A stretch of 64,000 nucleotides of DNA, taken from positions 744,001 to 808,000 of the forward strand of contig NZ_VIWX01000002.1 of the NCBI RefSeq assembly GCF_007829955.1, in the 5' to 3' direction. Below the pieces are notes generated by a model. That model was given only the letters and a program-made list of their open reading frames with translations, did not search any database and was not told the origin of the DNA. This stretch comes from Saccharopolyspora dendranthemae. GTDB taxonomy: Bacteria; Actinomycetota; Actinomycetes; Mycobacteriales; Pseudonocardiaceae. A program made the translations under genes and the position numbers. Of this stretch, positions 52,204 through 60,675 are shown piece after piece; within the stretch, counting starts at the first letter, position 1, and the number at the start of each line of letters is the position of its first letter.

Positions 52204-52989
52204 TCAGGCGTTGGGGTCGAAGGCGATCCCCTCGGGCTTGGCCTTCTCCAGGTTGCCGTTGAGGGCGCCGTCGGAGATCGCCAGGCTGGCGCTGCCGAAG
52301 TCGGCCGAGGTGAGCTTGTCGCGCAGGCCGGTGTCGGACCAGTTGTCCCAGCTCACCAGCGCGGGGAACTGCCACGTGCCGTAGTGGTTCTCCGGCTGCT
52401 CGTCACCGCCCGCCAGCCGGAAGCAGTGCGTGCCGACGCCGTCCTTGTGGTAGACGACTTTGGCGTGGGTGCCGTCCCACTGGACCTCGTTGGCCGGGAA
52501 GGTCGAGTAGTCGCCGTGCGCCGAGGTCGAGACGTACTTCGCCTCGTCGTTCTCCACCCACACGATGACGTGCTCGAGGTCGTGGCGGTGCCCGCCCAGA
52601 CCGCTGCCGTCGACGGCCTGGTCCTTCTCGAAGTACATGTCGTAGACGTAGGCGCACCAGTCGTTGTTGCACTTGGAGCGCGAGTAGGAGTTGGTGTTGT
52701 CCAGGTCCGACTGGTCGTGGCAGCTGCCGTTGATGGCGCCGGTGGTGTCCAGGCCGGGAGCGATCGTGCCGTCCGAGCCGATCGCCGGGGTCGGGTAGCA
52801 GCCGTCGCCGTCGTAGTCGTACGCCGGCTGCCACTTGGCGTCCGCCTCGGCGGCGCTGGTGGGCAGGGCGGCGGGCGGATCGGCGGCGGCGATCGCCGGC
52901 GGGAGCGCGAGGAGCAGGACCGCGGCACCCGCGACGCCGGCCGCCAACCTCCCGGCCTTGACGCGGGGCTTTCTGTCCACAGTGTTCAT
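52204..52989 (-). CDS. secreted NPP1/Nep1-like protein (NLP)
   Basis: 261 aa. An N-terminal signal peptide (GRLAAGVAGAAVLLLALPPAIAA) implies secretion. The mature part matches NPP1: YDGDGCYPTPAIGSDG, CNNDWCAYVYDMYFEKDQ, and the hallmark heptapeptide at 133-139, GHRHDLE, followed by HVIVWV. The family form is GHRHDWE, so Trp is replaced by Leu. NLPs are best known from plant pathogens, where many lyse dicot membranes by binding sphingolipids (GIPC); bacterial members are fewer and several are not toxic. It stands alone. Confidence 0.93.
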   Translation of the reverse strand: MNTVDRKPRVKAGRLAAGVAGAAVLLLALPPAIAAADPPAALPTSAAEADAKWQPAYDYDGDGCYPTPAIGSDGTIAPGLDTTGAINGSCHDQSDLDNTNSYSRSKCNNDWCAYVYDMYFEKDQAVDGSGLGGHRHDLEHVIVWVENDEAKYVSTSAHGDYSTFPANEVQWDGTHAKVVYHKDGVGTHCFRLAGGDEQPENHYGTWQFPALVSWDNWSDTGLRDKLTSADFGSASLAISDGALNGNLEKAKPEGIAFDPNA

Positions 52990-53182
52990 GGGGCGAGGGG
53001 TTCCTCTCGTCCGAATCCGAAAGTGGTTCGATCATAAACAGATCCGGATCCGAACAGGAGAAATCCACTTGAACAGAAACCCATTTGCACGCATCCCGAC
53101 CTGCGAATTTCCCAGTTCCGCACGCCATGTGGGGAATTCCGGCGACACGAACGGCAAAACTGCGAATCAGGCCGTGCGGTGA

Positions 53183-53632
53183 TCAGCCCTGGAGGTGAGG
53201 TGTCGCGTGCCGGTTGATCAGGTCCCGGTCCTCCGGGCTGATCGGGTGGGTGTCGTGGGCGTTGGTCCAGACGTAGGCGTCGTGCTCGGTGAGCCGCACC
53301 CGCTCGCCCGCCACGGTCACCGCCCAGGTGTGCTGCCGGACGGAGCGCCCCTTGCGGCTGGTGTAGTCGAACGCGGCCAGGTAGCGGGTGACACCGGTGA
53401 CGTCGAGACCGGTTTCCTCGCGGACCTCGCGCCGGAGCGCTTCCAGCAGGTCGCAGTCGTGCGGTTCGACCTTGCCCCCGGGCATCTCCCACACGCCACC
53501 GCGGAACCCGTGGTCCGGCCGGCGCAGCATGAGCGCCCGGTCGGAGCGCAGGATGAGCGCGCGGACCACCTGCTGCCCGACGCCGTCGGCGGCATCCCTG
53601 GCGACGAGTTCGGCGAGTTGTGCACTGTTCAT
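53183..53632 (-). CDS. NUDIX hydrolase
   Basis: 149 aa. The Nudix helix is present as GGKVEPHDCDLLEAL followed by RREVREETGL; it has Asp where many have Glu and is one residue longer, a known variant. It cleaves nucleoside diphosphates linked to another moiety; the substrate is unknown. About 190 bases separate its end from the NLP start. Confidence 0.9.
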   Translation of the reverse strand: MNSAQLAELVARDAADGVGQQVVRALILRSDRALMLRRPDHGFRGGVWEMPGGKVEPHDCDLLEALRREVREETGLDVTGVTRYLAAFDYTSRKGRSVRQHTWAVTVAGERVRLTEHDAYVWTNAHDTHPISPEDRDLINRHATPHLQG

Positions 53633-53847
53633 GAGTCGCGGCCCCCTTGATCCGTGCGGCTCATCGACCAGTTTGACGCGGCGTCGGCGAGAACGCCGCT
53701 CGATGTGCGGAAATCGTCACCGCGGATTCGCGAGGTTCGCTCGGGTTCTCCGATCGCCGCGGGAAGCGGCTACCGGCTCCGCTTCCGCGTCTTGCGCTCG
53801 CGCAGGGAGTCCGCACACCTTCGCGATCACCGGATTCCAGCAGGTCG

Positions 53848-54726
53848 TCACAGGTCCAGCGTGAGTCGAGGTGACAGGCTGCGGGACACGCACGGGTAGA
53901 TCCGGCCTTCGGCGGCGCCGATCTCGTCGCGGTGCTCCGGCCTGCCGTCTAGGTAGCGGAGCTCGCAGCTGCCGCAGACCCCTTCCCGGCAGCCGGGCGC
54001 GACCGGCAGGCCGGCGAACCGCAGCGCGTCGAGCAGCGACTCGTCGGCTTCGACCGGGACGGTCCGTCCCGAGCGAGCGCAGACCGCCTCGAAGGCGGTG
54101 TCCGGTTCGAAGGTCCTGGCGCGCGGTCGGAACCGCTCCACGTGCAGTCGATCGGCCGGGAACACCTCCTCGGCCTCGGCGAGCATCGGCTCGGGCCCGC
54201 AGCAGTACACCAGCGCGGCCGGGTCCAGCGCGGCTGCCAGAGCCGGGAGATCCGGACGGCCGAACCGGACCCGCTCGCCGTGCGCGCGACGGAGTTCGTC
54301 GGCGAACGGCGTCGACCGGCCCGCGAAGGCCAGCGTCGTCGTGGCTCCCGAGGCCGCCGCCGCGCGCAGCATCGGCAGCACGGGCGTGATCCCGATCCCT
54401 CCGGCCACGAACAGGTACTCGGGTGCGGGAAGCAGCGGGAAGGTGTTGCGCGGCGCGGAGATGTCCAGCACCTTGCCGGGGCGGAGGTGGTCGTGGACGT
54501 ACTCCGATCCTCCTCGGCTCAGCCTCTCGCGGCGTACCGCGATCCGGTAGCCCGCGCTTCCCGGTTCGCCGCAGAGCGAGTACTGGCGCGTGAGCCAGTT
54601 CGGCAGCGTCACGTCGATGTGCGCACCCGGTTCCCACGGCGCCAGCGGTCCGGTCGTCCCGCGCAGGGTGAGCGCGGCGACGCCGTCGGCGATGGGGGAG
54701 ATGTCGTCGATGATGGCCTTTTGCAC
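53848..54726 (-). CDS. PDR/VanB-type flavin/2Fe-2S oxidoreductase
   Basis: 292 aa from GTG 54726 (GAGAGG upstream). FAD/FMN barrel: PGAHIDVTLPN and RQYSLCGEP; NAD domain: FVAGGIGITPVLPMLR and YCCGPEPML; C-terminal plant-type 2Fe-2S: PGCREGVCGSCELRYLDG (C-x4-C-x2-C) and a final YPCVSRS. Such proteins feed electrons from NADH to oxygenases. The gene next upstream is a PPOX flavoprotein, and such proteins are sometimes fused to this type of reductase, so they probably act as a pair. Confidence 0.9.
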   Translation of the reverse strand: MQKAIIDDISPIADGVAALTLRGTTGPLAPWEPGAHIDVTLPNWLTRQYSLCGEPGSAGYRIAVRRERLSRGGSEYVHDHLRPGKVLDISAPRNTFPLLPAPEYLFVAGGIGITPVLPMLRAAAASGATTTLAFAGRSTPFADELRRAHGERVRFGRPDLPALAAALDPAALVYCCGPEPMLAEAEEVFPADRLHVERFRPRARTFEPDTAFEAVCARSGRTVPVEADESLLDALRFAGLPVAPGCREGVCGSCELRYLDGRPEHRDEIGAAEGRIYPCVSRSLSPRLTLDL

Positions 54727-54737
54727 GGTCGTGCCTC

Positions 54738-55361
54738 TCAGTAGAGCCGCTGGTAGCCGCGTTGCAGCACGGAGTTGAGGGTTTCGGGGTCGACGTCGAT
54801 GCCGAACTGGTCGGCGGCGATCTCCCCGGGCGAGGGGATCTCCTCGGCCAGCGCCTGGCTGGCCGGGTCCCACAGCCGCGAGCGCAGCAGAGCCCGGCCG
54901 CAGTGCAGGAACGCCTCCTCGACGCGGACCACGATCGCCAGCGCCGGTGTCCGGCCCTGCGCCGGCGTCCGCGCCAGCACCTCGGGGTCGTCGGTCGCGT
55001 AGCCAGAACCGTTGACCCGAGCGGTTTCCCGCAGGCCCGGGATGAGGAACAGCAACCCCACTCCGGGATTCGAGTCGAGGTTGGTGAAGGAGTCGGCGAT
55101 CTGGTTCCCCGGCCGGTCGGGGATCGCCAGGGTGACGTCGTCGAGGACGCGCACGAACCCGGGGTGGTCGCCGCGCGGCGAGCAGTCCACCCCGCCGTCC
55201 GCGCCGACGGTCGCCATCGTCAAGAACGGCGAGTGCGCGATGAAGCGGCGGAGGTGCCGGTCCAGCCTGCGCTGCTTCTTGACCTCCATCATCGCGTCCG
55301 GTTCGCCGATGCGAGCCCGGAGCTCCTCGAACGGGACCTTTCTGGGTGCTTCCGGGGTCAT
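54738..55361 (-). CDS. MSMEG_1061-type PPOX flavoprotein (second copy)
   Basis: 207 aa from ATG 55361 (AGGAGG upstream). It shows FIAHSPFLTMATVGADGG, VDCSPRGDHPGF, DRPGNQIADSFTNLDSNPGVGLLFLIPG and EEAFLHCGRALLRSRLW, like the protein at 42912. It starts an operon with the reductase 11 bases downstream. An AraC regulator is divergent only 48 bases away. Confidence 0.88.
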   Translation of the reverse strand: MTPEAPRKVPFEELRARIGEPDAMMEVKKQRRLDRHLRRFIAHSPFLTMATVGADGGVDCSPRGDHPGFVRVLDDVTLAIPDRPGNQIADSFTNLDSNPGVGLLFLIPGLRETARVNGSGYATDDPEVLARTPAQGRTPALAIVVRVEEAFLHCGRALLRSRLWDPASQALAEEIPSPGEIAADQFGIDVDPETLNSVLQRGYQRLY

Positions 55362-55409
55362 GCCGCCTCCTGTTTCGCACTGGGTGAGGCCGACAGTAGG
55401 GTGGCCGGT

Positions 55410-56165
55410 GTGCGGCAGGTGGCCATCCATGACCGTGATTCGGCCAATCCGATGCTGGTGGTGATCGGGCAACCCGAGGTCGACCCGGGTTCGATCGGTG
55501 AGCACCGGCACCGGCGGAACATGCTGTGCTGGTCGGAGTCCGGCACGATCGCCCTGCACGTCGGCGACCGCGAATGGCTCGTGCCGCCCAACCAGGGGCT
55601 GTGGGTGCCCGCCGGGGTCCTGCACTCGGTCGAGGTCCGCCGTCCCGGACGGGGACGGGTCGTGGTCTTCGTCGACGACCACGGGCCCACCGACTGGCAC
55701 GAGCCGACCGGTGTTGCGATCACCCCGCTGGTCGCCGAGCTGATCGTCCACCTCGACGAGAACCGGCAGCGCGGCGCGCTGCGCCAGCACGCCGAATCCT
55801 TGCTGCTGGGGCTCCTGGAAGCCGTTCCGAACGCGGTCTTCGACGTCCCGATCCCCGCGGACGAGCGCATCCGCAGCATCGCCGAAGCGCTCGTCGACAA
55901 CCCCGCCGACCCGCGCGACCTGGACGAGTGGGCCTTCGCGGTGAAGGCGGGCGTGCGCACGATCAGCCGCCTGTTCGTCGCGGAAACCGGCATGACCTTC
56001 GCCCGGTGGCGCACCAGGGTCCGGGTCCGCGCCGCCATCGAGCACCTGGCCGCAGGCGCCTCGGTCGGCGCCGCCGCCCGGGCCGTCGGCTACCGGAAAC
56101 CGGCCGCCTTCGCCGAAACCTTCCGCCGCCTCACCGGCCAGCACCCGAGCATCTACCGCGGTTGA
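55410..56165 (+). CDS. AraC family regulator with cupin sensor
   Basis: About 251 aa. The N-terminal cupin (HRHRRNMLCWSESG, then LWVPAGVLHSVEV) senses the ligand; the C-terminal double HTH is AVKAGVRTISRLFVAETGMTFARW and AARAVGYRKPAAFAETFRRLTG. GTG 55410 has AGGGTGG upstream; GTG 55401 is also open. Divergent from the PPOX-reductase operon, so it likely controls it. A perfect hairpin follows. Confidence 0.88.
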   Translation: MRQVAIHDRDSANPMLVVIGQPEVDPGSIGEHRHRRNMLCWSESGTIALHVGDREWLVPPNQGLWVPAGVLHSVEVRRPGRGRVVVFVDDHGPTDWHEPTGVAITPLVAELIVHLDENRQRGALRQHAESLLLGLLEAVPNAVFDVPIPADERIRSIAEALVDNPADPRDLDEWAFAVKAGVRTISRLFVAETGMTFARWRTRVRVRAAIEHLAAGASVGAAARAVGYRKPAAFAETFRRLTGQHPSIYRG

Positions 56166-56175
56166 CGAAGTACGA

Positions 56176-56201
56176 GGGGCGGTCCCGGCCGGGACCGCCC
56201 C
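56176..56201. terminator. 26-bp perfect palindromic terminator
   Basis: 13-base arms (GGGGCGGTCCCGG and its complement) without an unpaired spacer, in the 41-base gap between two converging genes. Confidence 0.8.
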
Positions 56202-56206
56202 CACGA

Positions 56207-57271
56207 TCAGGTGCCTGACCGGTGCGGAATCTTCTGCGGTCGTCGGACCGGAAGTCGATGCCGCTTTCGCGCGACCGCCAGGCACGTCACGGCAGTCGTG
56301 ACCGGAAGGACGGTCAGGACGACCAGCGGCAGGGGATGGGCAGCGGCTGCGCGAGGCGTGACCAACCATCCGACGATCAAGGCGATGACCACCAGCACCA
56401 GGACACCCGCTCCCGTGCAGATCACCGGATGCCGTGCGGGCCGGCGACGAAGCGGTTTCCTCGCGGACCCGGCTTCCGGTGGGCGCGGCTGCTGTTCCGC
56501 GCGGGCAAAGGTCTTCCACGTCGGCGGGGGTTCGCCGGCTGCTACGCGACGGCGGTTCCACCTCCAGAGCACGCACCGCTGAGAGTCTTCACCGCACGCG
56601 CTGGCCAGGCGCTCGACCCGGTCCTCGTCCGGCAGGCAGCCATCCTTGGAGAGCCGGTGCAACGTGCTCTTGGAGATGCCGGACTTGGTTTCCGCATCAC
56701 GCAGCGAGAACCCGCGCTCGACGCGGAGTGAGTCGAGCGCTCGGTTGAACTCCGCACTGCTCGTCGCGTGGAGGGCGCTGTGGAGAGGCTTGGGCGGCTC
56801 CGCGTCGGTGTGCTCGGCGAGAACGTGCAACCAGATCGCACCGGCGGACAGCGTCTGTTCTTGCAGCAGGGGATGCTCGGAACGGGTCGGTTTCGCCGGG
56901 GTGGGTTCGTCGGCGACTCGGTTGTCCGGACTCCGGTGCTTGGGGACGTGGTCCGAGCGTGCCCAGGGCGAGCGAGGCTGGGGGCGCAGCGAATCGATCT
57001 TCGCCCAGGCGTCCTGCCATCGCGGGAGCTGCTCATGCTCCCCGGTGGCGTCGAGGAAGGCGACGAATGCGCACCGTTCGGGCAGGCTCCGGCATTCCAG
57101 GACCGAGCGGAACCAGGACTCCGGCCGTCGGGTCTTGCGGGCCAGTTCCTCGGGCGGAAGGGCGCCGGCCCGACGCCACACTCGGTGGAGTTCGGTGCGC
57201 AGGGCGTTGAGCCGCCGGCTGAACTCCTGACTGACGTCGCCGTTCGCTGCGTTGCGGGGTGGGTTGACCAT
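56207..57271 (-). CDS. membrane-anchored protein with two helix-turn-helix regions
   Basis: 354 aa. Two XRE-like regions are visible: residues 24-95 (ALRTELHRVWRRAGALPPEELARKT and so on) and 174-240 (FNRALDSLRVERGFSLRDAETKSGISKSTLHRLSKDG...VERLASACGED). A proline-rich, basic linker leads to two transmembrane helices at about 283-304 and 313-334 and a basic cytoplasmic tail. A DNA-binding domain held at the membrane suggests a one-component sensor. The small membrane gene upstream ends 13 bases before it. I know no named family with this layout. Confidence 0.7.
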   Translation of the reverse strand: MVNPPRNAANGDVSQEFSRRLNALRTELHRVWRRAGALPPEELARKTRRPESWFRSVLECRSLPERCAFVAFLDATGEHEQLPRWQDAWAKIDSLRPQPRSPWARSDHVPKHRSPDNRVADEPTPAKPTRSEHPLLQEQTLSAGAIWLHVLAEHTDAEPPKPLHSALHATSSAEFNRALDSLRVERGFSLRDAETKSGISKSTLHRLSKDGCLPDEDRVERLASACGEDSQRCVLWRWNRRRVAAGEPPPTWKTFARAEQQPRPPEAGSARKPLRRRPARHPVICTGAGVLVLVVIALIVGWLVTPRAAAAHPLPLVVLTVLPVTTAVTCLAVARKRHRLPVRRPQKIPHRSGT

Positions 57272-57284
57272 CGAGTGCTCCGGC

Positions 57285-57506
57285 TCAAGCGCGTCCGACC
57301 TGGGGCTGATTCCCGGACAGCAGTTGAGCGCTCAGCATCAGCGCCGCCCCGCCGCCCACGACGACGACTTCGATTCCGGCATCGACGGGGAGCCCGAGAA
57401 GGACGAGCACGATGAGCACGACGTAAACCAGGGACAGCACCACGATGCGTGCCACCGCGTGATGGGAAGACGGCTGCGGGCACGCGGAGATCGCGTTCTG
57501 CGGCAT
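57285..57506 (-). CDS. small two-helix membrane protein
   Basis: 73 aa, mostly two hydrophobic helices (about residues 18-38 and 44-65) with a short GLPVDAG turn. GAGAGGA lies 10 bases before ATG 57506. It starts 235 bases ahead of the HTH membrane protein and is probably in the same transcript. No family recognised. Confidence 0.55.
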   Translation of the reverse strand: MPQNAISACPQPSSHHAVARIVVLSLVYVVLIVLVLLGLPVDAGIEVVVVGGGAALMLSAQLLSGNQPQVGRA

Positions 57507-57981
57507 TGAAGAAATCCTCTCGGGGATGGTCCTCGCGGACCCTTACCTGATCTGGACCAGCGTCAAGGTCCCTGCATTGCGGGATCTTGGATGGATTGCG
57601 CCCATCGATGCTGGTGATGATCGGACTGACAACGATCACCGTTGAATCCAATCTCTAGCGGATTTTCCGCTGTCCCACCGCTTCCGAGGTGTCCCGGACG
57701 CTGTCCCATCGGTGCGCCGGACGGATGGAGGAAGGTGCTGGAGTCGGCACAACGTGGCTCATGGGGAATGATTTGCCGAGGTGACCGTGTCCCGATGTCG
57801 TCCCACACTGGTTGTCCCGTGTGGTGTGGCTACGATGTGGGAGGACCGGGCGAATTTCGGGGCGTCCGGTTCCGAGCTCAACGGTCTGATCTGGACAAGC
57901 TCGTCGCGGTGGTGGAGCCGGATTGCGCCCGGCTTCCACCACCTCCAGGTGCGCTGGAACCCCCCGGCGCTCGGTCGATCA

Positions 57982-58146
57982 CTACATCTGCGGTCGCAAG
58001 GTGAACCGATTCGTCGTCGGACGGGTAGCCGCACGCTCGCGCTGTCGGGCCATCTGATGGTCGATGCGCGCCATCAACTCTTCGATCGAACGCGCTGCGC
58101 GGCGACGAAGATCCTCGCGGTGGTGGTCGGGTCGATATTCGGACAT
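57982..58146 (-). CDS. possible small charged protein
   Basis: 54 aa from ATG 58146 with GAGGGCAGG upstream, ending TAG. It is helical-looking and very rich in Arg (EDLRRRAARSIEELMARID, then QMARQRERAAT). No family recognised. It lies downstream of the AT-rich repeat region, which could hold its promoter. Confidence 0.4.
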   Translation of the reverse strand: MSEYRPDHHREDLRRRAARSIEELMARIDHQMARQRERAATRPTTNRFTLRPQM

Positions 58147-58197
58147 CTACCTGCCCTCGTGTCTCGTGTGATCAGCTCTCCCCGACAGGATCACTCA

Positions 58198-58301
58198 ATC
58201 ACGAATAGTCATATCAGTCCAACGCTCTCCGCCGAACGGTCACTCGACTGGGTTAAACGGAACTGACCATTTAGCTCTACCGATCACGAAGGGTCATTTC
58301 A
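58198..58301 (+). repeat. direct repeat pair in AT-rich DNA
   Basis: ATCACGAATAGTCATATCA (58198-58216) and ATCACGAAGGGTCATTTCA (58283-58301) agree at 16 of 19 positions, 85 bases apart. A CTACT/AGTAG palindrome follows at 58307-58320. They may be binding sites for a nearby regulator. Confidence 0.55.
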
Positions 58302-58498
58302 AAATGCTACTTTTGAGTAGAATTCATAGATTGGCTTGTTTCGTATACCGCCGAGTCGATTCTGATGGCGACCAAGCGCCCGGGTCGTGCTGACTTCTGA
58401 GGCGCCGGTCCAACGCGGGCGATCTGCGACGCGTGAGTCCCGGTCGGCGCGGGTCTGCGTAGGGTCCCTTCTGGACGGTCATCATCGGGAGGGATCAC

Positions 58499-59287
58499 AT
58501 GGCAGCCGCGCAGGGGTTCGCTCGCGCGAAGGACGGCACGGCGTTGGCCTACCAGGTCGCGGGCAGCGGTCCGCCGCTGGTGCTGCTGGCGGGGCAGGCC
58601 AACGACCACCACTGGTGGGACGGCGTGCGCGAGGACTTCCAGGCCGGTCACCGCACCATCACCGTGGACTACCGGGGGACCGGCGCGAGTGACAAGCCCG
58701 ACGATCCCTGCTCCACACCGGGTTTCGCCGACGACGTCGCCGCGGTGCTCGACGAGCTCGGCATCGACTCCGCGGATGTCTACGGCACGTCGATGGGCGG
58801 GCGGACCGCGCAGTGGCTGGCGATCAACGACCCCGGCCGAGTGCGTCGCCTGGTGCTCGGCTGCACCTCGCCGGGCGGTGCGCGAGCGGTGGAACGCGAC
58901 GCCGAGGTCCGGCGTTCCCTCGCGCAGGCCGACCCGAGCGCCGTCGGGCGGACCCTGCTCGACCTGATGTACAGCCCGTCCTTCCTGGCCGCGCACGACG
59001 CTCCGCGCACGGTCCTCGGCGACCGGGCCATGTCGGCGCACGCACGTCGGCACCACCTCGCCGCGAGCAACGGGCACGATGCCTGGGGTCGGCTGGGCGA
59101 GATCCGCTCGCGGACTCTCGTGCTGCACGGCGCCGACGACCGGATGACCCCGGCGGTCAACGCCGAGCTCCTGGCCGAGCGCATCCCCGAGGCCGAGGCG
59201 CGCGTGCTGCCCGGACTCCGGCACGCCTACTTCATCGAGGGTCGTCCCGAGGTGAGCGAGCTGGTCGTGGACTTCCTCGCGGACTGA
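58499..59287 (+). CDS. alpha/beta hydrolase
   Basis: 262 aa. The nucleophile elbow is GTSMGG with Ser98, the acid is in LHGADDRMTP, and the catalytic His in GLRHAYF. DYRGTGASDKP precedes. This is the common esterase/epoxide-hydrolase/lactonase fold; the substrate is unknown. ATG 58499 has GGGAGGG upstream. Confidence 0.9.
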   Translation: MAAAQGFARAKDGTALAYQVAGSGPPLVLLAGQANDHHWWDGVREDFQAGHRTITVDYRGTGASDKPDDPCSTPGFADDVAAVLDELGIDSADVYGTSMGGRTAQWLAINDPGRVRRLVLGCTSPGGARAVERDAEVRRSLAQADPSAVGRTLLDLMYSPSFLAAHDAPRTVLGDRAMSAHARRHHLAASNGHDAWGRLGEIRSRTLVLHGADDRMTPAVNAELLAERIPEAEARVLPGLRHAYFIEGRPEVSELVVDFLAD

Positions 59288-59339
59288 ACCCATGCCTGGT
59301 CGGGCGGGTGCGGACCGGGGTGGAGCCGGGCGGCTAGAC

Positions 59340-59362
59340 TTGGTGGACAAAATTGTCACCAA
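59340..59362 (+). promoter_or_regulatory. operator-like inverted repeat before the FCD GntR gene
   Basis: TTGGTG-g-ACAA and TTGT-CACCAA flank AA, a 23-base inverted repeat with one unpaired G. TAGACT (59335-59340) next to it could be the -10. It lies 16 bases before the GTG start, so autoregulation is likely. Confidence 0.6.
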
Positions 59363-59377
59363 TCTGGGGCAGGCGAC

Positions 59378-60058
59378 GTGACCACAGCCAATCGGGACGA
59401 CATCGGCCAGGACTCTCCGGTCGTGGACGCCATCCGCGAGGCCATCACCAGCGGAGACTTCGCCCCGAACCAGCGGCTGGTGGAGGCCGAGCTCTCCGAG
59501 CAGTTCGGCGTCAGCCGCGCGGCGGTCCGCAACGCGCTCGTGCAGCTGACCACCGAGGGCCTCGTGGAGCGCATCCAGAACCGGGGCGCCCGGGTGCGCG
59601 CGGTGTCGCTGCAGGAAGCCATCGAGATCACCGAGGTGCGGATGGTCGTCGAAGGCCTGTGCGCGGCACGAGCCGCCGACCGCGTCACCGAGGGCGAGCG
59701 CAGCGAGATGCGCGAGATCGGCGAGCAGATGCAGCAGGCCGTCGCGTCCGGCGACGTGCTCGGCTACTCCGAGATCAACAAGCGGCTGCACGCGCTGATC
59801 ATGCGGATCAGCGGCCAGGAGACCGCGTGCGCGGTGCTCGGGAGGCTGCGCGGCCAGAACGTCCGGCACCAGTTCCGCCTCGCCATGCACCCCGGACGCC
59901 CCTCGGTGTCGCTGCCGCAGCACCTGGCCATCATCGAGGCCATCTGCGCGGGCGACTCCGAAGCAGCGGAAGCCGCGATGCGCGCCCACCTCGGCAGCGT
60001 CATCGACACGCTGCCGGAGATCGGCAAGAGTCAGTCACCGCGCTTCACCACCCCGTGA
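59378..60058 (+). CDS. GntR family regulator, FadR/FCD subfamily
   Basis: 226 aa. Residues 10-75 are the winged helix (VDAIREAITSGDFAPNQRLVEAELSEQFGVSRAAVRNAL...GLVERIQNRGARV). The rest is the all-helical FCD domain with the metal-ligand pattern (EVRMVVEG, then NKRLHALIM and HLAIIEAI...MRAHL). FCD regulators answer to carboxylic acids. The VOC gene downstream may be its target. Confidence 0.9.
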   Translation: MTTANRDDIGQDSPVVDAIREAITSGDFAPNQRLVEAELSEQFGVSRAAVRNALVQLTTEGLVERIQNRGARVRAVSLQEAIEITEVRMVVEGLCAARAADRVTEGERSEMREIGEQMQQAVASGDVLGYSEINKRLHALIMRISGQETACAVLGRLRGQNVRHQFRLAMHPGRPSVSLPQHLAIIEAICAGDSEAAEAAMRAHLGSVIDTLPEIGKSQSPRFTTP

Positions 60059-60230
60059 GACGAGGCCGCCCCGTGAGACGCGGCGGCTGCGGTCGAGGTC
60101 AGACCACCGCCCGACGCCATCGGGCGACCAGCGGGAGGTTCCCCGACCGGCGCAGTGTGTGCACCATGGAGTGACACCGCGCCGGGATGGCCTTCGCCGC
60201 TCTCCCGGCGCAGTTCCCGAGGAGGCTGGC

Positions 60231-60632
60231 ATGGCCGAGTTCCCACCCATCGCGCACGTGGCGATCACCGTGACCGACCTCGAACGCAGCACCCGCTGGT
60301 ACCGGGCGCTGCTCGGCGCCGAACCGGTTCTCGACGAGGACGAGACCCGCGGCGGCTTCCACCACACGGTGTTCGCGCTGCCCAACGGACAGCTGCTCGG
60401 TCTGCACACGCACCCGGGAGGGGCCAGGGGCGGCGCGTTCGACGAGCACCGGGCCGGACTGGACCACGTGGCGTTCGCCTGCCGCGACCGGGTCGAACTG
60501 GAGAGCTGGTGCCACCACCTGGACGACCTCGACATCCAGCACGGCGGCATCATCGACGCCCACTACGGATCCGGAGTCCAGTTCCGCGACCCCGACCACA
60601 TCGCCCTCGAGTTCTTCGCCGCTCCGACGTGA
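60231..60632 (+). CDS. VOC family protein
   Basis: 133 aa from ATG 60231 (GAGGAGG upstream). IAHVAITVTDLERSTRWYRALLGAEPV is the first half, HVAFACRDRVELESWCHHLDDLDI starts the second, and RDPDHIALEFF gives the last metal ligand. Glyoxalase/dioxygenase superfamily, substrate unknown. Confidence 0.88.
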   Translation: MAEFPPIAHVAITVTDLERSTRWYRALLGAEPVLDEDETRGGFHHTVFALPNGQLLGLHTHPGGARGGAFDEHRAGLDHVAFACRDRVELESWCHHLDDLDIQHGGIIDAHYGSGVQFRDPDHIALEFFAAPT

Positions 60633-60675
60633 GTGGGGCAAGTGGGAGGAAAGCGCGCGTTCCCACCATCCCGTC

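Larger units (their letters stand above)
57507..58498. other. gene-poor stretch with weak frames
   Basis: Almost 1 kb with no convincing long gene. The part after 58150 is clearly richer in A and T than the rest of the window. Frames at 57655-57942 (minus, GTG start after GGAGG) and 57781-58266 (plus) have mixed codon use and no recognisable domain; I do not call them. A small minus-strand frame at 57982-58146 is listed on its own. Direct repeats lie at 58198-58301. Confidence 0.5.

Noticed and set aside
54762..55409. N-terminal extension of the AraC regulator to 54762
   Set aside because: The extra frame overlaps the PPOX gene antisense and has no cupin or HTH character.
58198..58301. CRISPR array
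   Set aside because: Only two imperfect repeats, spaced 85 bases, with no cas genes.
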